Shown: positions 53,994 through 63,761 of the stretch, in pieces
Numbering within the stretch: position 1 is the stretch's first letter
Layout of the letters: every line of letters begins with the position of its first letter
NCBI RefSeq assembly: GCF_030913635.1
Contig: NZ_CP133188.1
Location: 2,170,001-2,234,000 of the forward strand
DNA length: 64,000 bases
Direction of reading: 5' to 3'
Origin: Sedimentibacter sp. MB35-C1
GTDB lineage: Bacteria; Bacillota; Clostridia; Tissierellales; Sedimentibacteraceae
Made by a program: the position numbers and the translations under genes
The notes under the pieces: model-generated
Databases searched by the model: none
What the model was told of the DNA's origin: nothing
Seen by the model: only the letters and a program-made list of their open reading frames with translations

Positions 53994-55328
53994 ATGGATA
54001 ACAACTATAGATCACAGGTCGTTGAGACTTTAAAGAAAATATTTAAGAATAAATCCTATTCAAACATAGTAATTAACAATGATGTGAAAAATATAGACGT
54101 CAGATATTTGTCGCTGTACAGAAGAACGGTTCTTGGGGTTGTTGAAAATCTAATATTTATTGACTGGATAATCAATGAGGTTTCAACTGTAAGGACTAAG
54201 AAGATGGAGCTGGATGTATTGACAGTTCTAAGAATTGCTGTTTATCAAATATTTTTTATGGACAAATCTCATGAAAATGCAGTGGTAAATGAAAGTGTAC
54301 AATACATAAAGGATAAGGGAAACATAAGAGCTTCAAAATTTGTAAATGCAGTCTTAAGGAATATATTGCGAAGCAGGGAGAAGCTTATTTGTAAAATGGA
54401 AGAGCTTTCTCAGGATGAATATTTAAGCGTCAAATATTCATATCCTATGGAGCTAGTGAAAAGGTGGAAATTACAGTTTGGTAAGGATAATCTTGAGAAG
54501 GTATTAGTTGCTAACAATGCTGAAGCACCTTTGGAAATAAGGGTTAATACGTTAAAGATTTCAAGAGATAAGCTTATTGAAATATTTGAAAAAAAGGGAA
54601 TTAAAGCACACAAATGCAGGTATGCTAACAAGGGTATAGTTGTTGAAAATCCTTTTGAGATGGATAAAACAGAGGAATACAGGTGCGGATTGTTTTCTGT
54701 ACAAAGCGAAAGTTCTATGCTAGCAGGGCAAATTTTAAATCCTGATGAAAACAGCTTTGTTGTAGACTTGTGTTCTGCCCCGGGAGGGAAATCATTAAAC
54801 GTTGCAGAAATGATGAACAACAAAGGGAAGATATTAAGCAGAGATATATACGGAGGTAAGTTACCTCTTATAGACAGGGAAACTGAAAGGCTTGGTATCA
54901 GTATAATTGAAACCCAGGAGTTTGATGCCATGAAGCTGGATAGCTCATTAATCGGCATGGCTGACTTTGTAATAGCAGATGTGCCGTGCTCCGGCCTGGG
55001 GATAATAAGACGAAAGCCTGAAATTAAATATAAGAACATAAAAGAGGATGTCAAAAATATTAGCAAAATTCAGTATAAAATACTGGAAAATGCCTCAAAA
55101 TATTTGAAAACTAACGGGTGTATGGTTTACTCAACATGTACTACAGAAATAAAAGAAAATATAGAATTGGTAAACAAATTCTTAAATAATAACAAAGAGT
55201 TTAAGTTGGTGGATATTTCCGGCAGTATTGATGAATATTTTACTACTGCCAAGAATGGATATATAGAAATATATCCGCATATACACAGTATGGACGGCTT
55301 TTTTATTGCGAAAATAGAAAGAGTATGA
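53994..55328 (+). CDS. rsmB: 16S rRNA (cytosine-967-C5)-methyltransferase
   Basis: A 444-residue SAM-dependent enzyme that methylates C967 of 16S rRNA. An N-terminal NusB-like RNA-binding domain (residues 1-135) is followed by the methyltransferase domain. This has the SAM loop (DLCSAPGGKSLNVAEMM), the motif IV Cys (ADVPCSGLGIIRRKPEIKY) and the motif VI Cys (VYSTCTTEIKEN). It opens the downstream half of the conserved cluster. GAGG precedes the ATG. Confidence 0.95.
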   Translation: MDNNYRSQVVETLKKIFKNKSYSNIVINNDVKNIDVRYLSLYRRTVLGVVENLIFIDWIINEVSTVRTKKMELDVLTVLRIAVYQIFFMDKSHENAVVNESVQYIKDKGNIRASKFVNAVLRNILRSREKLICKMEELSQDEYLSVKYSYPMELVKRWKLQFGKDNLEKVLVANNAEAPLEIRVNTLKISRDKLIEIFEKKGIKAHKCRYANKGIVVENPFEMDKTEEYRCGLFSVQSESSMLAGQILNPDENSFVVDLCSAPGGKSLNVAEMMNNKGKILSRDIYGGKLPLIDRETERLGISIIETQEFDAMKLDSSLIGMADFVIADVPCSGLGIIRRKPEIKYKNIKEDVKNISKIQYKILENASKYLKTNGCMVYSTCTTEIKENIELVNKFLNNNKEFKLVDISGSIDEYFTTAKNGYIEIYPHIHSMDGFFIAKIERV

Positions 55329-55449
55329 TATAATTTTTCGTGATAATTTAGATTTATACCGTTTTAAAATAAAGAATTATATTGTTTAAAAAACAGGATC
55401 TTGGAACAATCTTAATTGTTCATTACTAAATAAATTCAGAAGGTAAATT

Positions 55450-56478
55450 ATGAAAAAAATTGATAATATGAGCTTTGATGAGCTGGAAAGTGCTCTTGTT
55501 GAATTAGGCGAGCCGAAATTTAAAGCAAAACAAATTTTTGACTGGATACATAATAAATTGACGGATGATTTTGAAGGCCTGCTGAATGTGTCAAAAAAAA
55601 CAAGAGAAAAATTAAGAAGTATATTAGAATTTACAGGGGCAGCAATAGAGTTAAAGCTTGAATCAAAGCTTGATGAAACTAAAAAATATGTTATTAAGTT
55701 TGAGGACGGCAATGTTGCGGAAAGTGTATTTTTAAAATATAAATTTGGTAATACAGCATGCATTTCATCTGAGGTGGGATGTAAGATGGGCTGTCTTTTT
55801 TGTGCATCAACAAAAAATGGTTTTGTAAGAAGTCTGACAACAGCTGAAATGCTGAAGCAAATATATTTAATTCAAAAAGATACAAATGAAAAAATTACAA
55901 ATGTTGTTATAATGGGTTCAGGTGAACCTCTTGACAATTATGATAATGTTCTTAAATTTATGAGGATTATTAACGATGAAAGAGGACAAAATATTTCCAT
56001 GCGAAAAATTACTCTTTCTACATGTGGTATAGTTCCTAAAATTTATAACCTTGCAGATGAAGGAATACCGGTAACTCTTGCTATTTCTCTTCATGCTCCA
56101 ACACAGGAAAAAAGGGAAAAAATACTTCCTATTGCAAAAAAATATAATTTATCCCAGCTGATGAAAGCCTGTGATTATTACGTGGAGAAAACAGGGAGAA
56201 GGCTTACGTTCGAATATATTATGATAAGAGGATTCAATGACGGGACGGAGGATGCAGAACTTCTTTCAGGAATGTTAAAGGGAAGGCTAGCAAATGTGAA
56301 CTTAATTCCCTGCAATTATGTTAAGGAAGCAGATATTATGCCGTCTAAAAATGAGGATATAGAAAGATTCAAAAAAATTCTGTCCGACAGAGGTATTAAC
56401 GCAACTGTAAGGAGAGAGCTTGGAAGTGACATTAATGCTGCTTGCGGCCAACTTAGAAATAATTATCTAAAAATGTGA
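55450..56478 (+). CDS. rlmN: Dual-specificity 23S rRNA A2503/tRNA A37 methyltransferase
   Basis: A 342-residue radical SAM methylase. The cluster motif CKMGCLFCAS (CxxxCxxC) is present, with GSGEPLDNYDN, the SAM contact region LAISLHAPTQEKR, and the C-terminal Cys of GSDINAACGQL that forms the covalent intermediate. AGAAGGT precedes the ATG. prpC starts 8 bases past its stop codon. Confidence 0.96.
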   Translation: MKKIDNMSFDELESALVELGEPKFKAKQIFDWIHNKLTDDFEGLLNVSKKTREKLRSILEFTGAAIELKLESKLDETKKYVIKFEDGNVAESVFLKYKFGNTACISSEVGCKMGCLFCASTKNGFVRSLTTAEMLKQIYLIQKDTNEKITNVVIMGSGEPLDNYDNVLKFMRIINDERGQNISMRKITLSTCGIVPKIYNLADEGIPVTLAISLHAPTQEKREKILPIAKKYNLSQLMKACDYYVEKTGRRLTFEYIMIRGFNDGTEDAELLSGMLKGRLANVNLIPCNYVKEADIMPSKNEDIERFKKILSDRGINATVRRELGSDINAACGQLRNNYLKM

Positions 56479-56486
56479 GGTGCCTT

Positions 56487-57239
56487 ATGAGGGTATACTG
56501 CGAAACAAATAAAGGTTTAATGCGCGAAAATAATGAAGACAATTTAATAGTTGAAGAATCTGACAGGTTTAACCTTTATGCTGTTGCTGACGGAATGGGT
56601 GGACATAAAGCTGGTGAAGTTGCAAGTTCCATTGCTATTGATACTATAAGGGAAATATTTAAGAAAAACAACAAAAGGGAAGATTTTAAAGCTCCCTCAT
56701 TTATTATTCAAAGTATTGATAAGGCTAATGAAAAAATAAGGCAGGAATCCCAATCAAAGGAAGAATGTTCCGGGATGGGTACAACTATTACCATGGTGAT
56801 TGTAGACCTGTCATTAAATATTGCTTACGTAGGAAATGTGGGCGACAGCAGAGCATATTTAATTAGAAATAATGAAATTATTCAAGTTACTGAGGATCAT
56901 ACGTATGTTCATGAGCTGTTTAAGGATGGAAAGATATCATTTGACGAAGCAAAACATCATCCTAAAAGAAATGTTATTACAAGGGCTGTAGGGAGCGAAG
57001 AATATGTACATGCAGATATATTTGAAATAGAGCTCTTTAGTGATGACATAATTTTGCTGTGCACCGACGGCTTGACAACACATTTGACAGATGACAAAAT
57101 CTTAAGCACTATTAAAGAATTCGGGTGTTCAGAGAGTGTACAAAGATTAATAAAATTTGCCAATGATAATGGAGGAACTGATAATATTACCGTCATTATT
57201 GTTGATAATATCACTAGAGGTGAAGGATATGATAGGTAA
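56487..57239 (+). CDS. prpC: PP2C family serine/threonine phosphatase
   Basis: A 250-residue PP2C phosphatase that reverses PrkC phosphorylation. The metal-binding motifs NEDN, VADGMGGHKAGEVAS, GDSRAYLI, LLCTDGLTTHL, and GGTDNITVII are present. ATG 56487 has GAGGTG upstream; the longer frame from 56475 includes this site. It overlaps the start of prkC by 11 bases, giving close coupling of kinase and phosphatase. Confidence 0.95.
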   Translation: MRVYCETNKGLMRENNEDNLIVEESDRFNLYAVADGMGGHKAGEVASSIAIDTIREIFKKNNKREDFKAPSFIIQSIDKANEKIRQESQSKEECSGMGTTITMVIVDLSLNIAYVGNVGDSRAYLIRNNEIIQVTEDHTYVHELFKDGKISFDEAKHHPKRNVITRAVGSEEYVHADIFEIELFSDDIILLCTDGLTTHLTDDKILSTIKEFGCSESVQRLIKFANDNGGTDNITVIIVDNITRGEGYDR

Positions 57240-59280
57240 AGTATTAGGAAATAGATATGAAATAATAGAAAAAATCGGCGGAGGCGGCATGTCTCTGGTT
57301 TACAAGGCAAAATGCAGGGTTTTGAATCGTTACGTAGCAATTAAAATATTGAGAGACGAATTGACATCCGACCCCGATTTTGTTTCGAAATTCAAGCAGG
57401 AATCATTATCTGCGGCGAGCCTGGCGCATCCTAACATTGTAAATATATATGATACGGGAATTGAAGGAGATATTTATTACATTGTAATGGAATATGTGAA
57501 GGGTGAAACTCTTAAAAAATATATAAACAGAAAAGGAAGACTGAGCGAGCAAGAGACAATTAATATTTCCAGACAGGTTGCAGAAGCTCTAAAGCATGCC
57601 CATACCAACAATATAGTGCACCGGGATATTAAGCCGCATAACATACTTATAACCGAAGACGGCATTGCTAAGGTAACTGATTTTGGAATTGCAAGGGCAG
57701 CTACAAGCTCAACTATCAACAACACCTCAAATGTAATAGGATCGGTTCATTATTTTTCTCCGGAACAGGCAAGAGGCGGGTACGTTGATGAAAAATCAGA
57801 CATATATTCATTGGGAATCGTTATGTACGAGATGATAACTGGTGTTGTTCCTTTTGACGCGGATAATCACATTTCTGTTGCCATGAAACAGATTCAAGAA
57901 AAACCTGTCCCTCCCTCAAAAAAGATAAAAAATCTAAAGATATCAGCCGGTTTTGAAGAAATTATAATGAAATGTCTTGAAAAGCACCAGAGCTTCAGAT
58001 TTCAAAGTGTTGAAGAACTGATTAAAAAACTGGATTCCATGAATGGTTTTAGCAGTTCCGAAAAAAAGGAAGAAGAATTAATTGATTCCCCTACCATCGT
58101 ACTTCCTCCTATTAATGATGTAGATGTAAATGATGAACAGAATACTATTGACATTGATATAATTGATGATAATTCCGATAATGCATTTAAAACATTTTTT
58201 GGTGAAAATACTGACAAGGAAAAAATAAATGAGGGTACTAATACTAGCAAGAAGAAATTAAGTGATGAAGAAAGAAAAAAGAACAGAAATATAACAATCA
58301 TTGCCGTGCTCAGCGCTTTGCTTGTTGCAGTTATCGGCGGTGTACTGGCATTTAAGGCTTTCTTATATGTTCCAGAAGTTGAGGTTCCTTACTTAATTGG
58401 CAGAGATGAAGAAGAAGCAAGAAAGATAATTGAAGACCTTGGATTAAGCTTTGAGGTTAAGGGAAGAGAATTCAATAATGAGTTTGAAGAAGGTAAAGTA
58501 ATAGAGCAAAGTGTTGACGAAGGAATTAAGCTGAAGGAAGAGTACCCTGTTGAGGTGTTAATAAGCAAGGGGCAGAAAGAAATAATAGTTCCTGATTTAA
58601 TAGGGAAATACTCCATAGAGGCAGGCATAATTCTGAAAGAGGAAGGGCTTGAAGAAGGTGATGTTTCTGAACAAAATTCTGATTCGGTGCCTGCTGGTCA
58701 GATAATAGACCAGGATCCTGCAGCTAATACTTCTGCAAATGAAAATGATGCAGTTGACTATGTTGTCAGCATAGGACCAAAAATCAGATATGTTAATATG
58801 CCAAAAATAGAAGGGCTGCAACTTGAAACTGCTAAGCTTGTTATCAAACAATACGGATTGACAGTGGGTGAAGCAACTGAGGAGCCCAGCGCTGATGTGG
58901 AAAAAGGACTTGTTATTAGGCAGAGTGTTGCTGCCGGACAGGAGGTAGCTGAAGGAACGTCCATCTGGATGACTGTTAGCTCAGGTGAGCCTGCTGAAGA
59001 AACCCCTTCTGAAGAGCCAAGCGAGGGAGATGGCACTGAACAACCTAGCGAAGAACCGTCTTCTGGTTCGTATCCACTCACCATTGCTTTGCCGAAGGAT
59101 AAAGACAATGTATCAGTTGTTGTTCAAAAGGTTACTGACGGAGGAAGAGAAATAGTTTATTCTCAAGAAGTTGAAACTTCCCAACAAAGCATAATTATTA
59201 ATGTTGAAGGAAGCGGAACGGAAGTGTATGAAATATATATTGATAACGAACTTTATGACAGAGTTGAAATAAAATTTTAA
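57229..59280 (+). CDS. prkC: PASTA-domain serine/threonine protein kinase
   Basis: A 683-residue membrane kinase. The cytoplasmic kinase domain (about 1-270) has the glycine loop (GGGGMSLVYKAK), VAIKIL, the HRD loop (VHRDIKPHNILI), and DFG (VTDFGIARA). A hydrophobic segment spans about 355-377. Three extracellular PASTA repeats follow (VPYLIGRDEEEA, VPDLIGKYSIEAG, and MPKIEGLQLETA), then a Ser/Pro/Glu-rich linker and a small C-terminal beta domain. PASTA repeats bind muropeptides, so it senses wall status. ATG 57229 lies inside prpC; the longer frame from 57157 is unsupported. Confidence 0.95.
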   Translation: MIGKVLGNRYEIIEKIGGGGMSLVYKAKCRVLNRYVAIKILRDELTSDPDFVSKFKQESLSAASLAHPNIVNIYDTGIEGDIYYIVMEYVKGETLKKYINRKGRLSEQETINISRQVAEALKHAHTNNIVHRDIKPHNILITEDGIAKVTDFGIARAATSSTINNTSNVIGSVHYFSPEQARGGYVDEKSDIYSLGIVMYEMITGVVPFDADNHISVAMKQIQEKPVPPSKKIKNLKISAGFEEIIMKCLEKHQSFRFQSVEELIKKLDSMNGFSSSEKKEEELIDSPTIVLPPINDVDVNDEQNTIDIDIIDDNSDNAFKTFFGENTDKEKINEGTNTSKKKLSDEERKKNRNITIIAVLSALLVAVIGGVLAFKAFLYVPEVEVPYLIGRDEEEARKIIEDLGLSFEVKGREFNNEFEEGKVIEQSVDEGIKLKEEYPVEVLISKGQKEIIVPDLIGKYSIEAGIILKEEGLEEGDVSEQNSDSVPAGQIIDQDPAANTSANENDAVDYVVSIGPKIRYVNMPKIEGLQLETAKLVIKQYGLTVGEATEEPSADVEKGLVIRQSVAAGQEVAEGTSIWMTVSSGEPAEETPSEEPSEGDGTEQPSEEPSSGSYPLTIALPKDKDNVSVVVQKVTDGGREIVYSQEVETSQQSIIINVEGSGTEVYEIYIDNELYDRVEIKF

Positions 59281-59292
59281 TTAGGAGCTTAT

Positions 59293-60171
59293 ATGATTGA
59301 AGGAATCATTATGCGGGGCGTGGGAGGAAACTACTACGTAGATACTGAAGATAATATAGTTGAATGCAGGGCAAGGGGCTTATTCAGACTGAAGAATATA
59401 AAGCCTCTTGTAGGTGACAGAGTCTTAATCAGGCTTACTGAAGAGGATGAGAGCCAAGGCTATATCGAGGAGATAAAGGAAAGAACAAATGAAATGATAA
59501 GGCCTCCTGTTGCAAATGCAGACCAAATGATTATATTTTTTTCTGTTACAAATCCTGAGCCGAGCTTTCTGCTTCTTGATAAGCTTTTAATTTCGGCGGA
59601 GATAAATAATTTGAAACCGATAATATGTTTTAATAAATCCGACCTAACTGATGAAAATATTAAAAGTCAGTTTGAAAATATTTTTGTAAACACAGGCTAC
59701 AGTGTGATTTTCACAAGCAAGTATGATGACAATTCAATTGAAAAACTAAAGACTATTTTGCGTAATAAGCTGACGGTGTTTTCCGGACCGTCAGGTGTTG
59801 GCAAATCTTCGATAATGAATGCTGTTCAGCCTGACTTTGAATTGAGAACAGGTGAGATAAGCGATAAGCTAAAAAGAGGGAGACACACCACAAGGCATGC
59901 CGAGATTTATAAACTTGACATAGGCGGATACGTTATAGATACTCCCGGATTCAGCTCATTTAACCTGAATGGAGTAGGCGAATATGATTTGAAAGAATAT
60001 TATCCTGAAATTAAAAAATTTGATACGGGCTGCAGATTTGCAGATTGCCTGCATAACAAGGAGCCAAACTGTGTAGTAAAGGATGCTTTAAATAACGGTT
60101 TGATAAGTAAGACAAGATACAGCAATTATATTAGGCTTTTAGATGAAATACAAAGTATAAAGCCATACTAG
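59293..60171 (+). CDS. rsgA: Ribosome small subunit-dependent GTPase A
   Basis: A 292-residue circularly permuted GTPase that helps mature the 30S subunit. The G motifs come in permuted order: NKSD (G4) first, then GPSGVGKSS (G1), GRHTTRH (G2), and DTPGF (G3). An N-terminal OB fold and a C-terminal zinc motif (CRFADCLHNKEPNC) are present. TTAGGAGC precedes the ATG. Confidence 0.96.
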   Translation: MIEGIIMRGVGGNYYVDTEDNIVECRARGLFRLKNIKPLVGDRVLIRLTEEDESQGYIEEIKERTNEMIRPPVANADQMIIFFSVTNPEPSFLLLDKLLISAEINNLKPIICFNKSDLTDENIKSQFENIFVNTGYSVIFTSKYDDNSIEKLKTILRNKLTVFSGPSGVGKSSIMNAVQPDFELRTGEISDKLKRGRHTTRHAEIYKLDIGGYVIDTPGFSSFNLNGVGEYDLKEYYPEIKKFDTGCRFADCLHNKEPNCVVKDALNNGLISKTRYSNYIRLLDEIQSIKPY

Positions 60172-60183
60172 CGGAGGAAAAAA

Positions 60184-60840
60184 ATGAACAAATTATCACC
60201 TTCTATTCTTTCTGCCGATTTTTCTAAGCTTGGGGAAGATATAAAGCTTGTTGAGAGAGGCGGAGCAGATTATATACATATTGATGTAATGGACGGACAT
60301 TATGTGCCCAACATTACAATTGGACCTGATGTGGTCAAATCTCTGAGAAAGGTAACAGAGCTTACGTTTGATGTGCATCTTATGATAGAAAATGCTGATG
60401 ACTATATAGAAGCATTTTATAAAGCCGGCGCAGATATAATTACAGTGCACCAGGAAGCTTGCCGTCATCTTCACAGAACGATACAGAAAATAAAGTCATT
60501 GGGGCTTAAGGCCGGTGTTTCGATTAATCCGGCGACACCTGTTTCATTTATCAGGGATATTATAAGAGATGTGGACATGGTTTTGATCATGAGTGTGAAT
60601 CCCGGATTCGGCGGCCAAAGTTTGATTAAAAATGTAAAATACAAATTTGAAGAATTAAATCAGATAATTAAAGAATTTAATTTGAACATTGATGTTGAAA
60701 TTGACGGGGGTGTAACGTCTGATAATCTTGAGGAAGTGTTGAGCTGGGGAGCAAATGTAATAGTTGCGGGTTCAGCGATTTACAAGGCTGAGGATGTTGT
60801 GGCGGAAACAAAAAAGTTCAAAAAAATTATGGAGAAATAA
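60184..60840 (+). CDS. rpe: Ribulose-phosphate 3-epimerase
   Basis: A 218-residue TIM-barrel enzyme of the pentose phosphate pathway. It shows SPSILSADFSKLGED, the metal His/Asp in HIDVMDGHYVPNITIGP, FDVHLMI, MSVNPGFGGQ, and VDGG-type VEIDGGVTSDN. CGGAGG precedes the ATG. The next gene begins immediately after its stop codon. Confidence 0.97.
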   Translation: MNKLSPSILSADFSKLGEDIKLVERGGADYIHIDVMDGHYVPNITIGPDVVKSLRKVTELTFDVHLMIENADDYIEAFYKAGADIITVHQEACRHLHRTIQKIKSLGLKAGVSINPATPVSFIRDIIRDVDMVLIMSVNPGFGGQSLIKNVKYKFEELNQIIKEFNLNIDVEIDGGVTSDNLEEVLSWGANVIVAGSAIYKAEDVVAETKKFKKIMEK

Positions 60841-61476
60841 ATGTCTGTTTTAATCATAGGTAATGGCAATGATGTTGAAAAAAATCGTTTGGAAAAATTC
60901 GATATAAATTTTGTAATATGTGCTGACGGAGGACTTGAAAAAGCGGAAAAGTTAGGTATTGTTCCTGATATTATTTTAGGAGATTTCGACTCTGTCGATG
61001 CAGCTGTTTTAGAAAAGTACAGGCAGATGAAAATAGAAACAGTTACATTTCCATCTGAAAAAGACTACACCGATATGGAACTTTCTATTGAAAATGCAGT
61101 AAAAAAAGGGTTCAATCATGTTGTTATGGCCGGGGTAACGGGAACAAGACTGGATCACACTCTGGCTAACATACAACTTCTTGAAAGATATCACAACCGA
61201 GGTGTTGATATAGAAATTATTGATAATAATAATCATATAAAAATTATTACAGGCAGTGCCGACATTAAAATTAAGTATGAAAAGGATTGTTATGTGTCAT
61301 TAGTTCCTGTAACTGAAAGAATCGAGGGCTTGACACTACGGGGGTTTAAATATCCGCTGGATAATGTCATTGTGGAAAGAGGCACAGCTTTTTTAGTAAG
61401 CAACGAGATAATAAAAGACGAGGGCAGGATTATACTGAATAAGGGTACTGCATTAGTCTTTGTTTCAAAAGATTAA
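60841..61476 (+). CDS. thiN: Thiamine pyrophosphokinase
   Basis: A 211-residue enzyme that makes thiamine diphosphate from thiamine and ATP. It has [35 protein letters not shown], and [15 protein letters not shown] in the catalytic domain, and a C-terminal thiamine-binding beta domain. Its ATG starts directly after the rpe stop codon, so its ribosome binding site (GGAG) lies within rpe. Confidence 0.95.
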   Translation: MSVLIIGNGNDVEKNRLEKFDINFVICADGGLEKAEKLGIVPDIILGDFDSVDAAVLEKYRQMKIETVTFPSEKDYTDMELSIENAVKKGFNHVVMAGVTGTRLDHTLANIQLLERYHNRGVDIEIIDNNNHIKIITGSADIKIKYEKDCYVSLVPVTERIEGLTLRGFKYPLDNVIVERGTAFLVSNEIIKDEGRIILNKGTALVFVSKD

Positions 61477-61492
61477 CATATTAGGAGGATTC

Positions 61493-62881
61493 ATGAAAGC
61501 AATAGATTTAAGAGATTTATTTAAATCTCCGGAAAAATACGGTGGCAGCGAAGTGGTTGTCGAAGGTTGGATAAGAACAATCAGAGATTCAAAAAATTTT
61601 GGATTTATAGAACTAAATGACGGAACATTTATGAAAAATGTTCAGATAGTATTTGAAAATAATCTTGAAAATTTTGATGAAGTAAAAAAATATTCCACGG
61701 GAAGTGCCATAAGGGTCAAGGGAAAATTACTGCTTACTCCAGAAGCAAAGCAGCCATTTGAAGTAAAAGCAGAAGAGGTGACGATGGAAGCTGAATCAGA
61801 TCTAAGCTATCCTCTTCAGAAAAAAAGACATTCACTTGAATATCTCAGAACAATAGCTCATTTAAGACCAAGAACAAATATGTTCTCAGCTGTGTTCAGA
61901 GTAAGATCAGTTGCAGCATATGCAATACATAAATTTTTTAATGACAGGGGATTTGTTTATGCACATCCACCGATAATAACTGCCAGCGATGCAGAAGGTG
62001 CAGGCGAAATGTTCAGAGTTACGGCACTTGACTTGGATAATATAGAAAAGGTTGACGGAAAGACAGATTATTCAAAGGACTTTTTTGGGAAATCTGCAAA
62101 CCTTACTGTAAGTGGTCAGCTGGAAGCTGAAATCTTTGCACTTGCATTTAAAAATGTATATACATTTGGGCCGACTTTCAGAGCTGAAAATTCAAATACA
62201 TCAAGACATGCTGCAGAGTTTTGGATGATTGAGCCGGAAATTGCATTTGCCGATATAAATGATAATATGCAGCTGGCTGAAGATATGGTTAAATATGTGG
62301 TAAGCTATGTAATGGAAAATGCAAAAGAAGAAATTGAATTCTTCAATTCATTTGTTGAAAAAGGCCTGACAGATAAATTAAACAATGTTATAAATTCAGA
62401 ATTTGGAAGAATTGACTATACAGATGCCATTGAAATACTTAAGAAAAACAATAAAAATTTTGATTACCCAGTAGATTGGGGTACGGATATTCAAACAGAA
62501 CATGAGAGATATCTGTCTGAAAAAATATTTGGCAAGCCTGTTTTTGTAATAAATTATCCAAAAGATATCAAGGCATTCTACATGCGTATGAATAATGACA
62601 ACAAAACTGTTGCCGCTATGGACCTTCTTGTTCCGGGCATAGGTGAGCTTATAGGCGGAAGCCAGAGGGAAGAAAGGCTTGAAATGCTTGTAAAGCGTAT
62701 GGATGAAATGGGAGTTGACAAAGAAGAAATGTGGTGGTACCTTGAACTAAGAAAGTATGGAGGAGTTAAGCATGCCGGATATGGACTGGGATTTGAGAGA
62801 CTTATAATGTACCTTACAGGTATAGGAAACATAAGAGACGTCATTCCGTTCCCAAGAACACCGAAAAATGCAGAATTCTAG
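61493..62881 (+). CDS. asnS: Asparaginyl-tRNA synthetase
   Basis: A 462-residue class IIb synthetase. The N-terminal OB fold ([19 protein letters not shown]) is followed by the catalytic core with motif 2 ([20 protein letters not shown]) and motif 3 ([13 protein letters not shown]). NPxxF-like substitution [10 protein letters not shown] at the end is typical of AsnRS. ATG 61493 is chosen because TTAGGAGGA precedes it; the longer frame from 61460 includes that site. It is the last gene of the operon, followed by a terminator. No T-box is visible ahead of it. Confidence 0.96.
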   Translation: MKAIDLRDLFKSPEKYGGSEVVVEGWIRTIRDSKNFGFIELNDGTFMKNVQIVFENNLENFDEVKKYSTGSAIRVKGKLLLTPEAKQPFEVKAEEVTMEAESDLSYPLQKKRHSLEYLRTIAHLRPRTNMFSAVFRVRSVAAYAIHKFFNDRGFVYAHPPIITASDAEGAGEMFRVTALDLDNIEKVDGKTDYSKDFFGKSANLTVSGQLEAEIFALAFKNVYTFGPTFRAENSNTSRHAAEFWMIEPEIAFADINDNMQLAEDMVKYVVSYVMENAKEEIEFFNSFVEKGLTDKLNNVINSEFGRIDYTDAIEILKKNNKNFDYPVDWGTDIQTEHERYLSEKIFGKPVFVINYPKDIKAFYMRMNNDNKTVAAMDLLVPGIGELIGGSQREERLEMLVKRMDEMGVDKEEMWWYLELRKYGGVKHAGYGLGFERLIMYLTGIGNIRDVIPFPRTPKNAEF

Positions 62882-62898
62882 TTGTGTATAAAAATATC

Positions 62899-62940
62899 AA
62901 AGATACATTGAATTAAAATTTCAATGTATCTTTTTTGTTC
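62899..62940 (+). terminator. Terminator after asnS
   Basis: AAAGATACATTGAA and TTCAATGTATCTTT form a perfect 14-base stem, followed by TTTGTTC. Confidence 0.94.
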
Positions 62941-63042
62941 TCTTTGAATAGTATGTATAAAGATTGAGAAGTCCTTAAACAGCGAATGACGGAAATTGCT
63001 CAGACATATTTGTATCTATTATTAAATGCTAAGGGGGTTATT

Positions 63043-63234
63043 ATGAATTATTTTAAACATAGAAAAAAATGCAGCCCGTGTGGCCCTAAAATAAAATTTA
63101 CCGAAATTGCAGGCATCATGTTAGCTGTTATAGGTGCAATTATCATTGTTCAGATATTACCTCTGAAAATGTGGCTTTTTATTCTCGGAAGCCTTCTGGT
63201 TGTACTTGGATGTACCCTTTTTAGATTATTTTGA
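63043..63234 (+). CDS. Small membrane protein of unknown function
   Basis: A 63-residue protein with a basic, Cys-containing N-terminus (FKHRKKCSPCGPK) and two adjacent hydrophobic segments (IAGIMLAVIGAIIIVQILP and LFILGSLLVVLGCTLFRLF). AAGGGGG precedes ATG 63043. The position between the thiN-asnS end and rpmB is where spoVM occurs in Bacillus, but this is not SpoVM. Confidence 0.65.
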   Translation: MNYFKHRKKCSPCGPKIKFTEIAGIMLAVIGAIIIVQILPLKMWLFILGSLLVVLGCTLFRLF

Positions 63235-63280
63235 TAATAAATAATGAATTGGCTTAAAAACAAGTCAAAATATTTTTGTG

Positions 63281-63309
63281 CAAAAAAATAATGGCTTTTA
63301 GGCCACTAT
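63281..63309 (-). terminator. Terminator after rpmB
   Basis: On the minus strand ATAGTGGC, CTAAAA, GCCATTAT pair over 8 positions (one G-U), followed by TTTTTTTG. Confidence 0.85.
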
Positions 63310-63316
63310 TTTTAGC

Positions 63317-63508
63317 TTATATAGCACGCTGCACTTTGTTTGATCTTAAACATCTTGTACAAACGTATTTTTTTGTTTTAGAACCATTTTCTAAAACTGA
63401 AACTCTTCTAACATTAGGTTTCCATGTTCTTTTTATTTTTCTATCAGCGTGTGTTATGCTGTTTCCTGATACAGTTCCTTTTCCACATACTTCACAAAAT
63501 TTTGCCAT
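63317..63508 (-). CDS. rpmB: 50S ribosomal protein L28
   Basis: A 63-residue ribosomal protein starting MAKFCEVCGKGTVSGN. The zinc-ribbon Cys pairs are complete: CEVC near the start and CTRC near the end. ATG 63508 with GGGAGGTG upstream is the start; the longer frame to 63523 is unsupported. It is transcribed opposite to its neighbours, as usual near the asp23-type gene. Confidence 0.97.
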   Translation of the reverse strand: MAKFCEVCGKGTVSGNSITHADRKIKRTWKPNVRRVSVLENGSKTKKYVCTRCLRSNKVQRAI

Positions 63509-63682
63509 ACTTACACCTCCCATTTATTTAAAAACATCCGTTTTTTATTCTAGTTGATAAACAGTATTCTGCTTAACAAATTTAACTTAATAATGATACC
63601 ATTAAAATTTAAATATTGCAATATCAAATTTTAATTAGTATAATAAAAAATATTAGCACGACTTTACAGTCGGTAATTTTGT

Positions 63683-63711
63683 TTGTAAATTTTTATCAAA
63701 AAGGTTATAAT
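63683..63711 (+). promoter_or_regulatory. Predicted promoter of the Asp23-family gene
   Basis: TTGTAA (63683-63688), 17 bases, TATAAT (63706-63711), about 50 bases ahead of the start codon. Confidence 0.6.
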
Positions 63712-63761
63712 AAATTTACTTATCAAATAACATATAAAAATCGAAATGTGGGAGGTAGTAT

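Noticed and set aside
54410-55066. 218-codon open frame antisense to rsmB
   Set aside because: Complementary to conserved rsmB motifs and without a ribosome binding site; a shadow frame.
62941-63316. spoVM, expected between thiN and rpmB in Bacillus-type order
   Set aside because: No short frame resembling the 26-residue SpoVM was found; only the 63-residue membrane protein is present.
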